In this document: piece by piece, positions 35,401-49,818 of the stretch | How the letters are laid out: each line of letters begins with the position of its first letter | Numbering within the stretch: position 1 is the stretch's first letter | Assembly (NCBI RefSeq): GCF_032854445.1 | Contig: NC_088301.1 | Location: 57,920,512-57,984,511, forward strand | From: Liolophura sinensis | Taxonomy: Eukaryota; Mollusca; Polyplacophora; Chitonida; Chitonidae | Direction: 5' to 3' | DNA: 64,000 nucleotides | Made by a program: the position numbers and the translations under genes | The notes under the pieces: generated by a model | What the model was told of the DNA's origin: nothing | What the model saw: only the letters and a program-made list of their open reading frames with translations | Database searches by the model: none

Positions 35401-37988
35401 CACCCCACCAGTGATATGGCCCATGCACACTATGACCAGCTCCAGTGACATGGCCCATGGGTATTGTGATCAGTTTCATCCCCCAGTGATATAACCCGTG
35501 GACATTATGACCAGCTTCATCCCACCAGTGATATGACCCATGGACATTATGACCAGCTTCATCCCACCAGTGATATGGCCCATGGACATTATGGCCAGCT
35601 CCAGTGACATGGCCCATGGGCATTGTGATCAGTTTCATCCCCCAGTGATATGACCTATGGACATTACGACCAGCTTCATCCCACCAGTAATATAACCCAT
35701 GGACATTATGACCAGCTTCATCCCACCATTGATATGGCACATGGGTATTATGACCAGCTTCACCCCGCCAGTGATATGACCCATGGACATTATGACCAGC
35801 TCCAGTGATATGACCCATGGACATTATGACCAGCTTCATCCCACCAGTAATATGGCCCATGGACATTATGACCAGCTCCAGTGACATGGCTCATGGACAT
35901 CATGACCAGCTTCACCCCACCAGTGATATGACCTATGGGCATTATGACCAGCTTCATCCCACCCATGATATGGCCATTGGACATTATGACCAGCTTCATC
36001 CCACCAGTGATATGACACATGGACATCATGACCCCACCAGTGACATGGTCCATGGACATTATGGTCAGTTTCACCCCACCAGTAATATAACCCATGGACA
36101 TTACGACCAGCTTCATCCCACCAGTAATATGGCACTTGGACATCATGACCAGCTTCACCCCACCAGTGATATGGCCCAAGGACCAGCTTCATCCCACCAG
36201 TGATATGGCCCATGGACATTATGGCCAGTTTCACCCCACCAGTAATATGGCCCATGGACATCATGACCAGCTCCAGGACATGGCCCATGGACATCATGAC
36301 CAGCACCAGTGACATGGCCCATGGACATTATGGCCAGTTTCACCCCACCAGTAATATGGTACATGGACATCATGACCAGCTTCACCCCACCAGTGATATG
36401 GCCCATAGACATTATGGCCAGTTTCCCCCCACCAGTAATATGGCCCATGGACATGATGACCAGCTCCAGTGACATGGCCCATGGACATCATGACCAGCAC
36501 CAGTGACATGGCCCTTGGACATTATGGCCAGTTTCACCCCACCAGTAATATGGCCCATGGACATTATGACCAGCTCCAGTGACATGGCCCATGGACTTCA
36601 TGACCAGCTTCACTCCACCAGTAATATGGCACTTGGACATCATGATTAGCTTCACCCCACCAGTGACATGGCCCATGGACATCATGACCAGTTTCACCCC
36701 ACCAGTAATATGGCCCATGGACATTATGACCAGCTCCAGTCACATGGCCCATGGACATTATGACCAGCTTCACTCCACCAGTAATATGGCACTTGGACAT
36801 CATGACCAGCTTCACCCCACAAGTGATATCGCCCATGGACATTATGGCCAGTTTCCCCCCACCAGTAATATGGCCCATGGACATGATGACCAGCTCCAGT
36901 GACATGGCCCATGGACATGATGACCAGCTCCAGTGACATGGCCCATGGACATGATGACCAGCTCCAGTGACATGGCCCTTGGACATGATGACCAGCACCA
37001 GTGACATGGCCCATGGACATGATGACCAGCACCAGTGACATGGCCCATGGACATGATGACCAGCACCAGTGACATGGCCCATGGACATGATGACCAGCTC
37101 CAGTGACATGGCCCATGGACATGATGACCAGCACCAGTGACATGGCCCATGGACATGATGACCAGCACCAGTGACATGGCCCATGGACGTGATGACCAGC
37201 TCCAGTGACATGGCCCATGGACATGATGACCAGCTCCAGTGACATGGCCCATGGACATGATGACCAGCTCCAGTGACATGGCCCATGGACATGATGACCA
37301 GCACCAGTGACATGGCCCTTGGACATCATGACCAGCTCCAGTGACATGGCCCATGGACATGATGACCAGCACCAGTGACATGGCCCATGGACATGATGAC
37401 CAGCACCAGTGACATGGCCCTTGGACATCATGACCAGCTCCAGTGACATGGCCCATGGACATGATGACCAGCACCAGTGACATGGCCCTTGGACATCATG
37501 ACCAATTTCATCCCACCAGTAAGTAATAATTACGCAACATTTAACTCAGATACTTCAGATATGATCATGGTTGCTTGTTTCGCTGAACAACATGGGTGCT
37601 AGAATACTTAATGCAGTTCTCAGACAAGCCCTTAATGAAGACCATTTGGTTGACATAAAGTGGTAGGCTTACAATATTTTTACTAATATCTTAACTACAG
37701 TATAAAAAGGGCAAAATAAATGTACTTTGATTTATATATGAATCAAAATAAACACAAAAGCAACGTGTGAACGGCAACATTCATATGCCAAACGTCTTAT
37801 GTTATTGAAGTGTTTACAATGGCCAAAACGCCGCACTCACTTGCAAGCTTGTGTGATTTTATTAAGATCCCAGTCACTGAGCAAGTTGTTTTTCCTTTCA
37901 ACGGACGACGTTCCGCCAATGCTAGCGACGCACAACATGGCCCTCTGCGTGGCATCAGGAGGGCAATCCTTGCTAAGAACTTGTCGAA
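32165..37988 (-). CDS. Cysteine-rich protein with GPI-type tail, gene 1 (last 4 exons)
   Basis: Exons 37841-37988, 33872-34023, 32929-33067 and 32165-32405 join in frame (entry phase 1, junction phases 2, 1, 2). They encode about 226 residues made of two repeats, each coded by an A and a B exon with six cysteines: Cys-x10-Cys, a variable stretch, Cys, about 9 residues, Cys-x7/8-Cys, about 20 residues, Cys. An Asn-Gly-Thr glycosylation site starts the first B exon. The C-terminus has GDPGSGGDS, then a hydrophobic run (WLVTLVPCIVLWVYHLV), as in GPI-anchor signals. The spacing NCQVDSVRRNC then CGARPADEL resembles the 27-kDa haemolymph glycoprotein family (DUF1397); that link is tentative. The signal-peptide exon was not found and should lie above 37988. 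Confidence 0.68.
32929..33067 (-). CDS. Cysteine-rich gene 1, exon A2
   Basis: The acceptor is ctattttccacag/AG and the donor TGCCA/GTGCGT; 139 bases, phases 1 to 2. It encodes LANDEECIRRQSPFVTEC and ends LKAAC. It has exactly the length and phases of 58200-58338 in gene 2. Confidence 0.7.
33388..33608 (+). mobile_element. tRNA-derived SINE, copy 3
   Basis: It carries the B-box region (gagttcaagtcc), the core (aatgtctgccagcaacctgg, cccaccataatgatggccgcc) and the tail (gtataagtgaaatattctt, aataaataaata). The A-box end is missing or decayed. It lies antisense in the intron between exons B1 and A2 of cysteine-rich gene 1. Confidence 0.85.
33872..34023 (-). CDS. Cysteine-rich gene 1, exon B1
   Basis: The acceptor is attttcag/T. 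It encodes NGTFSRGIECAEKIIKSC and ends DRVCTITVR. The donor AAGAG/GTGTGT at 33871 gives phase 1 and joins the next exon. A stronger-looking donor seven bases earlier (ACT/GTAAGA, exon end 33879) would give phase 0 and break the frame unless a small exon is missing. Confidence 0.65.
34077..37525. repeat. 3.4-kb minisatellite of 42-bp and 34-bp units
   Basis: The 42-bp unit starts cccatggacattatgaccag and continues cttcatcccaccagtgatatgg. A 34-bp form lacks eight bases (ttcatccc type) and forms a nearly pure block of about 18 copies at about 36880-37500. Copies near 34077-34800 are diverged. It fills most of the intron between exons A1 and B1 of cysteine-rich gene 1. ORFs of up to 249 codons inside it are artefacts. 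Confidence 0.97.
37841..37988 (-). CDS. Cysteine-rich gene 1, exon A1
   Basis: The acceptor is tttcattttcag/TT and the donor TGCAA/GTGAGT; 148 bases, phases 1 to 2. It encodes LSKDCPPDATQRAMLC and ends KITQAC. It is the same length and phase as exon 59966-60113 of gene 2. Confidence 0.72.
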
Positions 37989-40900
37989 CTGAAAATGAAA
38001 CATACATTTTAAACACACACAGCGGTAATGTAACGAGACTAGAACAAAATATAGTTATTGGACTGTAATGCAATTTCTGCAGTCGGTAGTTAGCAGTGTT
38101 CCCAACTGAAAGCAAACAAGAGTGTAAGTGAATAAGAACCATGTTCCCGCCTTGTTATCCTCTCCGGTAACCACTAAAGACATTATCCGTCCATTACTCT
38201 AGTGCAATGGATTTCTATCCACGTGCAAGAAAATAACCAGATTACAGACAACACACAAAATTAGTTTTCGTGGTTCCATATGGAAAAGAATTCTGTCCGT
38301 TGCACCAGTATCTTATTTTGATTTCTTCAGCTTCGAGTAATATAGGTCGGTAATGTTCGTGACACCAAGCCTCTGCAGGGTCGACCACACCGACTTCTTG
38401 TTTGAGAGACAGCATGGAGCTACCTTACTTGCCATGAGTTGCTGGATCATCCGAACATATTCTACAGCACATACCGATAGGCCACTGTCATGAAAATTTC
38501 GCTTGGCTCAGTTTGAGTGATTTGCCGCCGTCAGGCTTTTCCATGTGCTGTAGCACCGATCCAAGTATTTATTTTTTTTTCTGTGAGTGAGGGGAACCCA
38601 AAAGATAAGAAGACCATATGGTGTTTGTAAATTTACACCTGTGAGTGTGCAGTTGATTTTAGTACAGTTTTCCTTAGTGAAATGATTGCATGGATGTTAT
38701 TATAAGTACTGCCTTCCCGTTATGAAAAGAGGGTCACTTTGGAGAGCATCTGCTCCGTTACATTGTATGGGGAACTGCGCTGACCTGAACTCAACCCATT
38801 TTGTTTATGTTTACTGCGCGGTCTCTTCTGAGGCTTCGGTGTCTGTAACAGGTAATGGTTTGGTCCACATTAGGCAACGGTCGTGGGTGATGTACAGGTA
38901 TTTGAAATGTTTTACAGTCGCTAAATTCAGGCAGCCTGCGAAAAAAATATCAAGATACCGATATTAGAAAGGGGAATTTACCCCAACTTAAAAGGGTGTA
39001 TCTGCAAACGCAGCATCTGGCATAGAGTTACGGAATCTAACCATGAGTAATGTTTGAAGAGAGGACATACATGATGCACATCGCCTAATGCTGCAATCTT
39101 CCCCGGACAGAAGACAAAACATACATGGGCAAGGAAATGCAGATATGTAACATATTTACATTATGTCCAGGAGGGTGTGTGAATCTACCTTGCATGCAGT
39201 ATCACCCTTTCGCGTGTCACTCACACACTCTATACCATTATTTAATACTTACCCTTATTCTTCAGAATTTGGGACAGATATTAGCAGTGTTGAAAGTAGA
39301 ATAGTACATTTCTTACCAGCCTTTTGGAAAAGTAAAGATATGAGTATGTTGTTCATTAAACGGTCTAACCATGTGAGAAAAAAGAAACTCAATATTCCTG
39401 CAACAATTACTTATATATTGGCTAAAATCAGCAGACCAGGTGTCCTACAATTAAGGAGAAATAGGGTATTTTTGTCACCGGTTTATACAATTGATTCTTA
39501 CTATTACGCAGCGTAAAGAAAGATTATTAATTTCATTTATGACATCGAAAATCATAAGTATAGCATATACTTGAAAGGCTATACGTAATCAACACGGCTT
39601 TGTATGAGAGACTATGATTCATCAGGTCATTCACTATTACACCCTTTTATTTTAATTCCAGCTGGAAAATAAATTGTTTATATAACAAAACAGGCAAAGA
39701 CTTGCTCCTATATACAAGTCACTAAACTGCGCAGCAGCTAACCACAACGCTGAGATAGACTGATCTGTTGATATAAACATAATGGACATTTAACTCATCG
39801 ATTTAGCCAACCAACAGAAAGAGTGTCTACTATGAAAACAGGTTGAAAACTGTAAATCCCTGAAGAAATTGTTAGTCATCGAAGGTGACGCAGCTTGTAC
39901 AGGACACGCAAGAAACCCGAAACGTCAGATATGAGAGCCTTCGCGAGTTAAGGGCAACTGGATGTACACTGTATCCACTTCGTTATGCCTAAGTATGTGT
40001 GCACGTCTCTAAAAATATAATAACATTGGCGGACTAGAATCCGTATGGATGCTCTCTAATCGTACACCATAAGGCTTCTGTGGTCTTAGGTGTCTTTGCA
40101 GAGAACCACGCCATTGTCGCAGTAAGAGCAGCGAGCCATGGTTCTGATTCCGTTATGCTTTGTGTTATTACTCTTGTACGCTGTAACCTTCCTAAAAGTA
40201 TTTACGCTATTGCAAGAGTTGTGGCAAAAGTGTCAAAGCCGAAATGCCTGGAGCCCAACAATCGTGTCATTCCTGGATGTACGAATGTACACGACTGCAT
40301 ACAATGATTATTTGGTTGCATGTCTGGTCTAGCCACAGGCAATTGAACCCAGCAACGCTATACAACATACACTCTACCTTACAGCATGTTTATATATGTG
40401 TGTGTATATATATAGAAGTACAGGTATAAAACGCATGTCCTCCAGTATCTGAGGTATCATAGTATCTGGGAATCAACTAGTCAGTGATTAACACCATATC
40501 GTTGCGACAGTATCGCCAGTGTTTGACGCTGATTAAATCTCCCCAGGCATACAAACAGCCCAGGTAAAAGTTCTGTCGTGTAAACCCACCACCACCGAAA
40601 TATTGACGGCTGTATAGGCTTTATTTCCACAATATTTATATTGTAGTGTGTATATAATGTACATACACGGTGACTGGACCCGAGCGCCTGTAGTCTATCT
40701 GAGTATATATACAGGACACAATTATATGTGTTCACGGAAAGACACGATTGAAGATGCAATAATAATGGTTAGAATTTCATCTTAACTGTAATTCATCATT
40801 ATTTGTTATGCTCATAAAAACCTATACATATATGAAATAATATGTAAATACTATCATGCAATTACACGTGGACATGTGTAGATATTACGACTATTTTTAA

Positions 40901-41344
40901 AATTTAATTATGAACGCTTCAGAAAACCGGTTATTCAAGTGTCGGTTGCCATGCACCTACCCTCAAACCAAACGTCTTTGTCTAATGACATTTTTTCTCT
41001 GCAGAATTATATAGAGGATGTAAACTGATTCCCCCGAGATGCCGTCAATCTCTCCGCGTGTTAGTTAGTTTTCATGTCGAAAAGGCTCAAATTACCCAGA
41101 AAAACAACCCAAAACTGATTGCTGTGGTGTAGGTTTTTAGACCACACGAGCTGCCTTAGACGCGCCGACTTGACGGCCTGTCCAAGAAGTCTCTTCCGCC
41201 CATGTTTACTCCAGTACATGCATTGTTTCTCAAATTACAGATGATCACACTGACACAAGACAGCTTTTCACTATCATCAGGCGGATTTCAAATGATCCAC
41301 CAAAAAATCATATTCAGTATAGAAGCCTGTTATACTCAACGCAG

Positions 41345-41394
41345 AATAATAATAATAATAATAATAATAGTAATAACAATAATAATAATAAATT
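41345..41394. repeat. (AAT)n microsatellite
   Basis: Imperfect aat/ata trinucleotide run of about 50 bases. Confidence 0.95.
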
Positions 41395-44295
41395 TCTGAT
41401 GCGTGAAATTCATAAATTTCCGCACGAGTTGGTTGAACGCTCAGTACAAGGCTGTAACAATCTAAATTTGGTTCCAAATAAATGCTAAAGACTTCTCATC
41501 AGGAGCGGTATAACAAGCACAATTACATGCAGGACGGTTTTAATTGCATTAATTGGTGGGCTATTTAGTCTCACTAGTGTGGTTTAAGGGCAATTTGGTG
41601 TTCAGCTGCGCACTCTCCAGGGCTGTTTGTGACCTCTTGAGATGCCTTTGCTTTGCACCAGCTGGTAACCAACGTGGGCATGGTTGTTCACATTTGTGTG
41701 GGGTGGAGAAACAAGTCATCTGATCTAGTGTATAGTTTTTAGAATAAAGTGTACAGATATTGTAACTTCTCTCACTCAGAAAGCACAATGATATACATTC
41801 TTACATGCGTACAGGAGCTGCAAATAACGTTTACAAAACTGTATAATGGATAAAATGAATTTAAACCATACAGATTCATACACAACGTATGGATCGCCAC
41901 CAATGGTGAACTAACTTCCTTAGGTGGAGTCATGGAGACTGCAGGTGCCAACAACGCAAAGATGCATTGACTACAGACAATGATGCTCGCATCGGATGGG
42001 GATTCTAAAACATCAGCTAGTGTTACCGAGCACCTAAATTAATTGAAAACACCATAGTTGGGGAAAATTGCAATGCAGCCTGGAGTTTCTCCAGGGAAAA
42101 TTAGTGGAAGGATGGTAGTAGAGAAATTGAGTTAACTAAAATCAAACTAAGGGAGCGCGCTTGGAGGTCAGTTAAGGATACTTGACATTTTCCTCCCGTA
42201 CGTCCTTGAGCATCAGTATCTCCCATGGGGCAATGCTGCCAAGAAATGACCTGATTGAACCAGGTGAGAAACAGAAGTCCTCTTTAACAAACGATATAAG
42301 CTGGAAAATTTCTTCGTCTGAAGTGCGTCATTTGCACCAAAATTAAAATTCATCGGACAGCCTTAATACATTACATTTTAGCATTTCATAACTCTTTTTG
42401 TTTCTCATTTCACAATCTGGTGCATTATTTACTCTAATCCGTGTCCTGCACACGCCTACCGATTTATCAGAACCAATTAGAAGGAAATGCTTGTACAGAT
42501 AAGTCAACGCAACAAACGATCCCTAAAGCCGTACATAATGATCATTTGCATTAATGACACCCTTATTGAATATTGTGCAATCGTATAGCGCTCGACGGGC
42601 GGATAATAGGGAGTGCGTATATAGCATTTCACTATCATTCATATACTCATCCATTCATATATTCAGATCGTTTCTGCACCATATGTATCCACATGTATTT
42701 CCATATTTCCTAGATAACCAGTGTCCAATGTAATTCATCTCTTCAGGACCTTGGTAAAGCAAGCAATACATTAGCTCAATCAATTTGTCGACATTCAGTT
42801 CTACCTCACTAAAGATAAAAGCTGTTTTAGCACTGACATTAAAAAGCACTTGGAAAAATTACATTTTTACGTAATAAAACGAAGGGCCAGGAACAACATT
42901 TACACAACTACAGGGATACAATGATATCGTCTACTTTCAGCACTACCCATAAGTATCGTTTAACCTTTCAAGGAAAAAAAAATTCATTACGAAAAGAAAT
43001 CTGGATTACTGACTTGTGAGAGATAAACATCTAAAATATTTATGTTAATTAACTCCAAAGCAACCGGAAAAACAATCACATGGGGTGGATAATGAGGTGG
43101 ATAAATCAAGACGCACAGTATACACGATGTGGTGGAGAAGAGGAAAAATAAGATATGTGGCAAACAAATCTCAAAGTAAAAATTGTCTACTTTAACATTA
43201 GATATAATTTAGATGCAGTAAGTTATGGAAACTTGAAAGGCTATATAACATTACCCGAAAAAAATAGTAGAATACCAGGGTTTGTTCCTTGTTTCTATGG
43301 TGGTATGCGACAAAAGACGTCATAAGGATAGAACTCAGTTTCATATAACTCTATTGTTCGTTGTTTAATTTGACCGCCTGGCTTTTCCAGGGTCGGCAGA
43401 AGTTACTTAAGGACGTGACCAGAGGCTAGAACATACACGCGCTTGTCGCGGCACGTTCAGATGATGGAAATTGGATTTGGACATGGGTTTCGGATGTAGG
43501 AAACAGACGGTTATCTTTGAGCTAGGCGCAAATTAATTCTGGACCTAATTGTATCATCTCCACAGAGCTCGTTTACAGCGACCACATCACAATGCTGAAG
43601 ACAAAGCTGACTTCCTGGTCGCTTCGTGTATCATCTGACGTGCTACCGAAAGTATTTGTATAATTCCATGCAATGCCTACTTGTTAGAGTAAACATAATT
43701 GTTGTGGTGGATATTAAGAACACACAACCCCTGCTTTCTGAAGTTCTTACAGTCCTTTGCGGTCCAGGCAGCAGTTTTAGATAAAGAGACTGGACACTCA
43801 TTGTGCGTACTCCGGTGTACTTCAAATCTCATCTTCAAATCTCATCTCAGTCATAGTCAGAACAACACCATAAGAATATATAAATATTAACGTTTATGCT
43901 TTTGGTTTTGTCCTATGACCTCCCCCTCTCAGCCTGATGATTTCATGTAGTAACCTTGGATACTGGTGTAGGCATCGCGCCAGTCCCAGTCTTCGATTCA
44001 TCCCTACCAACCCTCTTTTTGGCCCAGTTCCATTGATGATAGTACCAAGATACGCCTGGAGTAATGCCACATGCACAATTGCTACAGCGGATGAAAGCCA
44101 GTTGATCTAACGCCATGCTGTAAATCGCCTTTAGAACTACATGTAGTTTAATATGGCAGCACTACAGCGACATGCTGCTTACCAGTGTGAGTGCTGTTTG
44201 TTTTTACAATTTTTTACACTACATAAGGACGTCCACATAGGTCTATCCTTTTAACAGGACTTCATGTAGAGCAAATTTTAATCCAGCTCATAAAC

Positions 44296-44299
<4 letters not shown>

Positions 44300-44360
<61 letters not shown>
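44300..44360. repeat. (AT)n microsatellite
   Basis: Uninterrupted at-dinucleotide run of about 60 bases. Confidence 0.97.
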
Positions 44361-44364
<4 letters not shown>

Positions 44365-47224
44365 AATTGGATCTAGATTAGCACCCCATAATACCAAGAT
44401 AATGCAAAGGTTCTTAAGCAAAGAATTCCCACTGTTTTTCTTGCTTCAGAAAAAGACGCACGGATTGATGGATTCTCTGCATTGTCTATGTGAATGATCA
44501 GGAAGCACAAGTAATCGATCTGACATATATGTAGTTGAGGAAGGTCAGCTGGATGAGCAGACAGGAATGATGGTAGTACGGGTCCCACAAACTGCTATAA
44601 CCCTATTACTATGTTCTGTAGGCCATTTTGCATGTTTCTTGAACAATACTTGCCTTGTTCCTGTTACAAGTGAAATTCAGTGACAGCTGCGTGTGGGGCA
44701 CTATTAAGCGTATACAGACTTACCAAGAGGGAACAGTTTCTGTTACAATGACTGTTTTACTGACGTGGGACAGTAAATCTGGGTTTAACGTGACAAAGGT
44801 TCCTTGGGACAGGAAAACAGTAAAATGGGATTTGCTCCCTATCACTGAGTGGATAATGACAGAGTATTAAGGTTAAGACCTACCGGAGGCGATCTGACGG
44901 GAAGAGCTTTAACACGGAAGTCTCAGGGCCTGGATTACACGTGGAAGCCAAGTATACAGCAAAGAGCAATCATAGCGGATCAAACAAGACCTCAGATCTG
45001 GACAATATGCCGCTCTCTATAGCTGCATAGGTAAATTCTGTTTCATAATCGAATTTGGTGTTATGAATTCACTCTGGTTAAACGATCAGAATCATCTATG
45101 ATTGTATCTTGCCAGCGCAATATACATGAAAGACATTATTTCACGTCATAAACGGAAATTTATTTGTTTCTACAAAGACACTGTGGAGGAAAGGTGTCAT
45201 ACAAAGGAACCATTTCCAGAATGAATGAGATGTATAGGCCTTCAGCAGTATGACTGTAATCTGTACATGCTGGTGTATGTAAATAGTTCATTGACATATA
45301 CATGTACCTGACTGGCATACAGCTCAAAATATATATTTACCAAACTTCCATGTGAAAATATACAACCAGCGAATTTTGGCCTACAAATATGATGAGATGT
45401 TTTACCTGATGAGACGCTTAGTTCTGCACCTTTTTATGACAGGACTTTTCCTAAAATCGTACAAATTATAACGATCGTCATGTAAGATAACGCGGCTTCC
45501 ATATGCTTGATCAGGAAAAGGCTAAAACCTTTCTCTCTTTGGATGATATAATTATTCTATGTTCGTACTTACACACAGCCAATAGAAAAGCGAAGGTAGT
45601 CGATCGGCCCAGACAACCTCCGAGGAGTTTCATAGTTGTGGCGGAACTGTGTTAACCATATGTGTGTTGACCCAGGATCTCGTGACTCACTCGCTCGCAT
45701 GGACTCTCTCTCTCTCCACTCTTTTAACTGATGCCAACAACAACAGCTCTATCAACTGTTCAACGAAGCCCGTGCTGTCTCTTTCGCGCGTACACTGTAT
45801 AACTTCATTCTGAAAAATAAAACAGCAGTTTAAATACATGTAAGAACGCTTAATCACTAAAGCACTTTTAACATATAGATGTAGCATGGTTTTGCTTTCT
45901 GTGTTACCCACCGAACTCCACTGGCAAGCAGTCAAGCTAGCAAACAGTTTGTTTTGAGGACAATACACAGGGCGAATGCACAAGCGGTGTATCCACCTCG
46001 GCCTAATCAGACCAGACTTGAGTGCGCTCAATGAGACGCCCAATATCATTATTACTGTTAACATAGAGTCATGATGCATCGGGGCGGTTCTATTACATAT
46101 TGCAGGGGTGTAGCTCACTTTAGAGGCGCACGCTGCTTATACTACACCTCAGGGACCATGCCAAAATAGCACCATGTACCCCCCAGTCTCAAATAGCTTC
46201 TTCCAACAGGTATTTTTCTTCGTGAGTCCATCCTTGCTGCAGTGTAAGGTTAATGAGGCGAGCTTTGTGTTTAAGAACATTTTGTGTTAAAGCGTATCTT
46301 AAAACGTTAATCATTTAGTGGTAAACTAATGTTTCAGGGTAACCTTTCTGTTATAGAAGCGTGAAAACAGTCTAAATATGAAGTGGAGAGGGGGATGTCA
46401 AACATACCAAGTAAGTGGAAAATGTTAATGACACCACGAAGGCCTCCAAGTGGTTCTTCACTTGCAAGGCATGAAGATTTCCGCCTGTCAAGGTACACAG
46501 ATGATTCACTTGCCTCACATAGTAGATTGCATTCTCCGCATATAGATAACCACAGTTATGAGCCTTTTAGCTATTTTTGACTCATAGTGGATAGGGTCAT
46601 AACAAATATCATGACAAGGCGTTTAAAGGATGTGAGAGTGCTATATGTTTCTAAATGACAGGAATACCAGACTACACAGTTGGAGAATTGAGCCTACATT
46701 TAGTTATGATGTAGATATTTACGAGGAGTGTAAATGCATATGAATAAAAATGACAGTTTAGAAGAAATGGCCAATACACAGAAAAGAAAGACATAGTTTT
46801 TAGTCCCTGCGCAGGCCTTCTTTTTAGACATCTGATGTGCTATATTATATATTTATGTGACAGGGTTGTTTTGGTAGCTCACATATCAGAGTGGTGGTGT
46901 ATTTTGTGGCATGAAAGCTAACTTAAGCCTTTGGATATATCTAATGGAACTCTTTGGGTAATTGCTTGGCGTTTTATTCCGCCTTATTTTTTCGACATTA
47001 TGAACTGAATATAGTTGGTGTGGTCTTCAGTGGACTATATAATATGACTAGATCACCGTCTTATGTAGACTCCCCCATATATAAACAGCATGTTGACTTT
47101 CCAGGACATCTTTCCTTATTTAGTATGTGTAATGTAAATTGTTAAGCCTTAATGTCCGCAAAACTTTCTTGTCGGAACTTCCTCAACCCAGTCCTTGTCA
47201 ATGTACATGCACATTGTAGTTACA

Positions 47225-47770
47225 TTTCCCCAATCCTACTACCTCTCCGATATCCGTTTTGTAAAGAAATGCCTCTCCAAGCATTCTTTTCAGAACTTTA
47301 TTCATGATGATCATTTTGGTAAGAACTATCTCTCTTCAATCTTTCTTATCAGAACTAAACACTCCGCAATCCTTTCTCATCAGCACTAGGTCTACCTCTC
47401 CGATAAACGTTTTGGTAAAAACTATTCCTCTCCTCAATCCCTTTTTCCATAACTATGTATCTATCCAATACTTTCGTCAGAACTACACCTCTCCCCATCC
47501 TTCTGACAGAACTATACCTCTCCCAATTCTTTCGTCAGAACTATACCTCTCCCCAATCCTTTTGACAGAACTATACCTCTCCCAGGTCCTTCTGACAGAA
47601 CTATACCTCTCCCCACAGAACTATACCTCTTTCTAATCATTTTGAAAGAACTATTCTCCACCACCCACTCCCCCCACCCCACCTACCGGCCAATTATTTT
47701 TTTGCCTGAACTATACCTCTCTTTAGTCTTCTTTGTCAGAACTATCTCTCTGCAATCCTTTTTTGTTTTA
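47225..47770. repeat. Degenerate minisatellite, about 29-30 bp
   Basis: The word cagaactatacctctcccca recurs with variable spacing of roughly 29-30 bases; the best copies are at 47480-47640, flanked by decayed ones. A 110-codon ORF is a by-product. Confidence 0.85.
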
Positions 47771-48761
47771 TTTACCTCTCCCACATTTTGACTTTGTAGC
47801 CCATCGGATCTACTTGCAAAAGACAAACGATCACCTCCGTGTTTGATGGATATTGCAAATTCTATTTCGTTTTAACTTGCGATCGAATCTATAACGCATG
47901 GCCCAGGTAAAATTAATGGCCAAGTTACACAAATTCTGACAGAATAGACTTGCGCCATACAATAAAAAAAATGACATCATTCAAAAATCAGTATTCTTCT
48001 GATCTCAAATCTGTTTGCTTTGCAGATCACGAGCTTCAAGTCCGTCAAACTAGCTTTTATACAAAACATCACTTCTTCAAAATGGCTAATATTCGGAAGT
48101 AAATTGAAAACGAGGAATTTTACAGACATCCCATTTTACAAACACGGCAGACTTGGCATATAATAAATTACATATAAATCAGTCTACTGTGTGTGAGATT
48201 TCGCCTTAAAAATTTCGACAATTTCCATTGCGTTTTTTTTTTAAATTTTTTTTTTGAAACTTCCTGACAAAAATACTGGCATATTTACAACCAGAGTCCC
48301 AAACGGCAGTAGACAACACTATTTGTATACCGAAGTCGCCCAAGGTAAACAACTCAATGGAAAGAATGACTATTTTGTTCTCTTGACATTTTCACCTGTA
48401 GTGAGTTTTAACCTGTATTGTTTTTAATCAAGGAAGATCATATAAACCACACGAACGAAACGACTAATTTACAAGCTGCATCTGCAGCCTTAAACTCAGC
48501 ACAATGACATCAGATACAATAAGTTCTCCACCCATAGACTTGAACCCCTAATAAATCATAACTGCTCACTTAGGCATATGATATCAACATGTTTCTATCT
48601 GTATATGCTCAAGTACTTGTTCAGAGTGCTGAAGTGATGAAGTGGCTCTGAAAATGAGCATGCATGACACATGTACGGCACTTCCTCATGTAGATGTAGA
48701 TAAGAGTACTTACATCCTGTTTGGCGTGGTGATAAATTGTAAACATTTTTACAATTTTGCA

Positions 48762-48782
48762 GTATATATATATATATATATA
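48762..48782. repeat. (AT)n microsatellite
   Basis: Short at-dinucleotide run of about 20 bases. Confidence 0.9.
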
Positions 48783-49818
48783 TTGCTGATCCGCTGGTTT
48801 TATCCATGATTTATTTCATCTTTTATTTCCTCATAAATTTTGCATCTGAGAAAAATCTCAGGAGATTTTCATGCTTTGCTTGAAACCGTTAAACTAACGC
48901 GGAGCGTGTTAAGTTCATTCTACCCTAGTCTTAGCTCGTATTCGACAAGTTGTGGACAAAGAATGGCCACAAACTATGTATAAAATAAGCAGAGGCTTTA
49001 AAATGCACAAAAATAATGAATGCAGTGTAGAGCGTGAGAGACAGGTAGAACTGGAATATACATACATGAGTCAGTCTGTGCGTAGGAGTTTACCCGAATA
49101 CCAGGTAGAATGTTTTTTATATGACGTCATGCTGGCTTAAATATAACCTAAAGTTTATAATGCAAATATTAACATTATCACTGATATTTTAAGCTGATTT
49201 CAAAACTTTTAGTCTATGTCTCTACCCTTGTAGCTTAAACTAAAGCTCAACAATCCAGTCCATGGAGAAAAAGATGTGATGAAAATCTAAACGATGACAT
49301 TTAGCATGTCCATCTTTACAAAAAACAGTGCATGTAGCGGTTATGATCCATTTGCTATAGCGGGCTGGGCTGTTATTCTTGTCGTATCTGTTATCTCAGT
49401 GTGACAAATTTCTTCCGAAAACCGCATTAGCCCGTGGGAAAAGATAAACATGACCCATCACTGTGATCGTATACCCCACTAATTTCGCTTATACCTAGTA
49501 GTGCAGCATGATAGATGATGCAGTTAATGTAATGGGTGAATGGATTGTACATGTAAATGTACAAAAACCACGTTCATACAGTCGACAACCGGAACAAAAA
49601 GTATCTGAAATCTACTTCTTATTTACACACTCAATGAAAGAGTGGTCATTATGATCTACATGTACTTTATACACATACATGATTTCAACGAAATTTAGTT
49701 GTCTCGACGAAGAAGCGGTGATTGAACTTGAAAGATGACGAAAGTTTTATACAACAAATTCCTCTGGCCAAATGTGATACATACATCCATATATAATTGA
49801 TACATAATTGTTATGTTG

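Noticed and set aside
34366-37483. Many ORFs of 60-249 codons on both strands
   Set aside because: All are made of the 42/34-bp minisatellite units (MSMGHITGG-type repeats) and lie in an intron.
39163-39516. 117-codon + strand ORF
   Set aside because: No recognisable domain, no splice or promoter context and no bias suggesting coding.
43894-44076. 60-codon - strand ORF with dibasic sites, neuropeptide-like
   Set aside because: No signal peptide, no amidation-type repeats and no splice context; probably chance.
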